The notes beneath the pieces are model-generated. The model ran no database searches and was not told the DNA's origin. It saw only the letters and a list, made by a program, of their open reading frames with translations. 17,045 nt of DNA from Acidimicrobiaceae bacterium (GTDB taxonomy: Bacteria; Actinomycetota; Acidimicrobiia; Acidimicrobiales; Palsa-688), in NCBI GenBank assembly GCA_030838025.1, contig JAUTXM010000212.1, positions 1-17,045 of the forward strand, read 5' to 3'. Position 1 is the first letter of the stretch. Each line of letters opens with the position of its first letter. A program made the position numbers and the translations under genes. Positions 16,481 to 17,045 of the stretch are shown here, piece by piece.

Positions 16481-16486
16481 ACGGTA
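16481..16486 (-). promoter_or_regulatory. -10 element (TACCGT) for the pimA-like gene, leaderless
   Basis: TACCGT fits TANNNT and is followed by eight bases and the GTG at 16472, without a Shine-Dalgarno sequence. It lies in the 80-base gap downstream of the 74-residue gene. Confidence 0.5.
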
Positions 16487-16552
16487 CCCGGCTGCGCTAG
16501 CGGCCGTTCTCGGAGCGGACGATTGCCGGGCCGTCCCGCTCAGTCATTGCGA

Positions 16553-16777
16553 TCAGTCATTGTCGATCATGTAGTCGTCTCCCTGGTGGTACTCGTACAA
16601 GGCGCTCAATCCGGCCAGGTCATAGGTGACCAGCTCGTCGCCCTCCCAGCGGGCGCCCAGCTCCTCGGCCAGCTCGACCTCGAACATCCCGTTGGGCTCG
16701 GAGCCGGTCCATCGGTACCTCACCATGGACTTTTCCCGGCGACACAGAACGACCCGCGGACCGGAGGATGTGCTCAT
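16553..16777 (-). CDS. Unrecognised 74-residue acidic protein
   Basis: I do not recognise a family. The ATG at 16777 is fixed by AAGGAG seven bases upstream; the open frame continues to 16882 but only through repeat sequence. The protein has a short basic N-terminal part (VVLCRREKSMVRYRW, residues 9-23), then an acidic, aromatic-rich C-terminus ending ALYEYHQGDDYMIDND. There is one Cys (residue 12), no signal peptide and no membrane helix, so a small soluble cytoplasmic protein is expected. It is transcribed divergently from the DUF3467 gene across a repeat-bearing control region and lies upstream of the pimA-like gene with its own 80-base gap. The strong ribosome site supports it being real. 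Confidence 0.7.
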   Translation of the reverse strand: MSTSSGPRVVLCRREKSMVRYRWTGSEPNGMFEVELAEELGARWEGDELVTYDLAGLSALYEYHQGDDYMIDND

Positions 16778-16784
16778 CGTTGTT

Positions 16785-16790
16785 CTCCTT
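16785..16790 (-). promoter_or_regulatory. Ribosome binding site (AAGGAG) for the 74-residue protein
   Basis: AAGGAG, seven bases upstream of ATG 16777, is a near-consensus Shine-Dalgarno sequence and sets the start of this small gene. Confidence 0.75.
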
Positions 16791-16819
16791 CCCCGGCGGC
16801 GGTGAACGACACCCGGCGA

Positions 16820-16884
16820 TTCGTAGCATGACCGTTTCGTAGCATGACGGTTCGTACCATTTTCGTACCATTTTCGTAGCATGA
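16820..16884. repeat. Five direct repeats (TTCGTAGCATGA / TTCGTACCATTT) in a divergent intergenic region
   Basis: Copies begin at 16820, 16836, 16851, 16862 and 16873. Copies 1, 2 and 5 read TTCGTAGCATGA; copies 3 and 4 read TTCGTACCATTT. All share TTCGTA-S-CAT. Spacing is 16, 15, 11 and 11 bases. They fill the space between the divergent 74-residue gene and DUF3467 gene. The region is much richer in A/T than its surroundings. The last copy contains TAGCAT (16877-16882), a possible -10 element nine bases before the plus-strand GTG at 16892. Direct repeats at helical-turn spacing suggest a cooperative operator. Confidence 0.85.
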
Positions 16885-16891
16885 TGGCCCG

Positions 16892-17045
16892 GTGAGCGCC
16901 GAGAACCCGGAATCACCGCAGGTCCCCCAGGTCCGCACCCCGGAGAAGTGGCACACCGGGGTCTACGCCAACGGCGTCGGGGTGTGGTTTACGCAGACCG
17001 ACTTCACCCTCGATTTCGTGGTGAATCTGCCCCCTGAGGTGAGCC
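16892..17045 (+). CDS. DUF3467-like protein, N-terminal part, cut by window edge
   Basis: The open frame begins at GTG 16892 and runs to the window end; 51 codons are visible with no stop. After a short polar leader (SAENPESPQVPQVRTPEKW) comes YANGVGVWFTQTDFTLDFVV, which resembles the core of small DUF3467 proteins (pattern YANGV-x-hydrophobic...DFTLDF). These are usually about 100 residues and of unknown function. The gene is divergent from the 74-residue gene and its promoter region holds the five direct repeats. Recognition rests on one motif, so the family call is moderately sure; that it is coding is more secure, since the codon use matches the rest of the window. Confidence 0.7.
   Translation, partial: MSAENPESPQVPQVRTPEKWHTGVYANGVGVWFTQTDFTLDFVVNLPPEVS

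Noticed and set aside
16820..16884. The five repeats as a CRISPR array or plasmid-type origin
   Set aside because: Units are only 12 bases with 0-4 base gaps, far too short for CRISPR, and there is no replication initiator gene nearby in the window.
16881..16895. Four-codon upstream frame (ATG ATG GCC CGG TGA) overlapping the DUF3467 start
   Set aside because: If the TAGCAT element is the promoter, RNA would begin after this ATG pair, so it would not be transcribed; there is no ribosome site. An intriguing but unsupported leader peptide.

Overview
This is a high-GC chromosomal window of housekeeping genes from an actinobacterium. The order pimA-like / pdxS-pdxT / yebC / ruvC-ruvA-ruvB / yajC-secD-secF / apt / relA matches the conserved actinobacterial arrangement known from Mycobacterium and Streptomyces. 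A complete Tgt and QueA pair, a PimA-like mannosyltransferase, a DUF3048 lipoprotein and frequent GTG starts suggest a deep-branching, uncultured-type actinobacterium. An Acidimicrobiia-like lineage is my guess, inferred from gene content only. I see no phage, IS element, CRISPR array, tRNA or rRNA.

Layout: nearly everything is on the minus strand, so transcription runs from right to left. At the right edge a divergent pair faces outward: a DUF3467-type gene (+, cut by the window end) and an unrecognised 74-residue protein (-). Their shared intergenic region carries five copies of a 12-bp direct repeat. Moving left on the minus strand come a GT4 PimA-like glycosyltransferase, an M48 (HtpX-like) membrane protease, a DUF3048 lipoprotein, the PLP synthase pair pdxS-pdxT, yebC, and the Holliday-junction operon ruvC-ruvA-ruvB. 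A single plus-strand gene then interrupts the run: an ECF-type sigma factor fused to a transmembrane helix and a long Pro/Ala/Thr-rich tail. It is convergent with ruvB and divergent from queA. Beyond it the minus strand resumes with queA, tgt, yajC, secD, secF, apt and the first 207 codons of relA, which leaves the window at base 1.

How the genes work together: queA and tgt (ATGA overlap) make queuosine-modified tRNA. yajC, secD and secF are the accessory subunits of the Sec translocon. apt and relA handle purine salvage and (p)ppGpp. pdxS and pdxT form the glutamine-dependent PLP synthase. ruvA, ruvB and ruvC process Holliday junctions, and a near-perfect actinobacterial LexA box lies exactly over the ruvC start. 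Many junctions are translationally coupled: secD/secF and queA/tgt share ATGA, pdxT/yebC share TGATG, and ruvC/ruvA share GTGA.

The most interesting signals are these. A repeated TANNNT-N7/8-GTG arrangement suggests leaderless transcripts for the sigma gene, ruvC, pdxS and the pimA-like gene. An SOS box covers the ruvC start. The sigma factor is tethered to the membrane. YajC has a purely acidic cytoplasmic tail while SecF has a basic, glycine-rich one. apt has no ATG, GTG or TTG where its N-terminus should begin. Five iterons sit upstream of the DUF3467 gene. No non-coding stretch exceeds about 120 bases.
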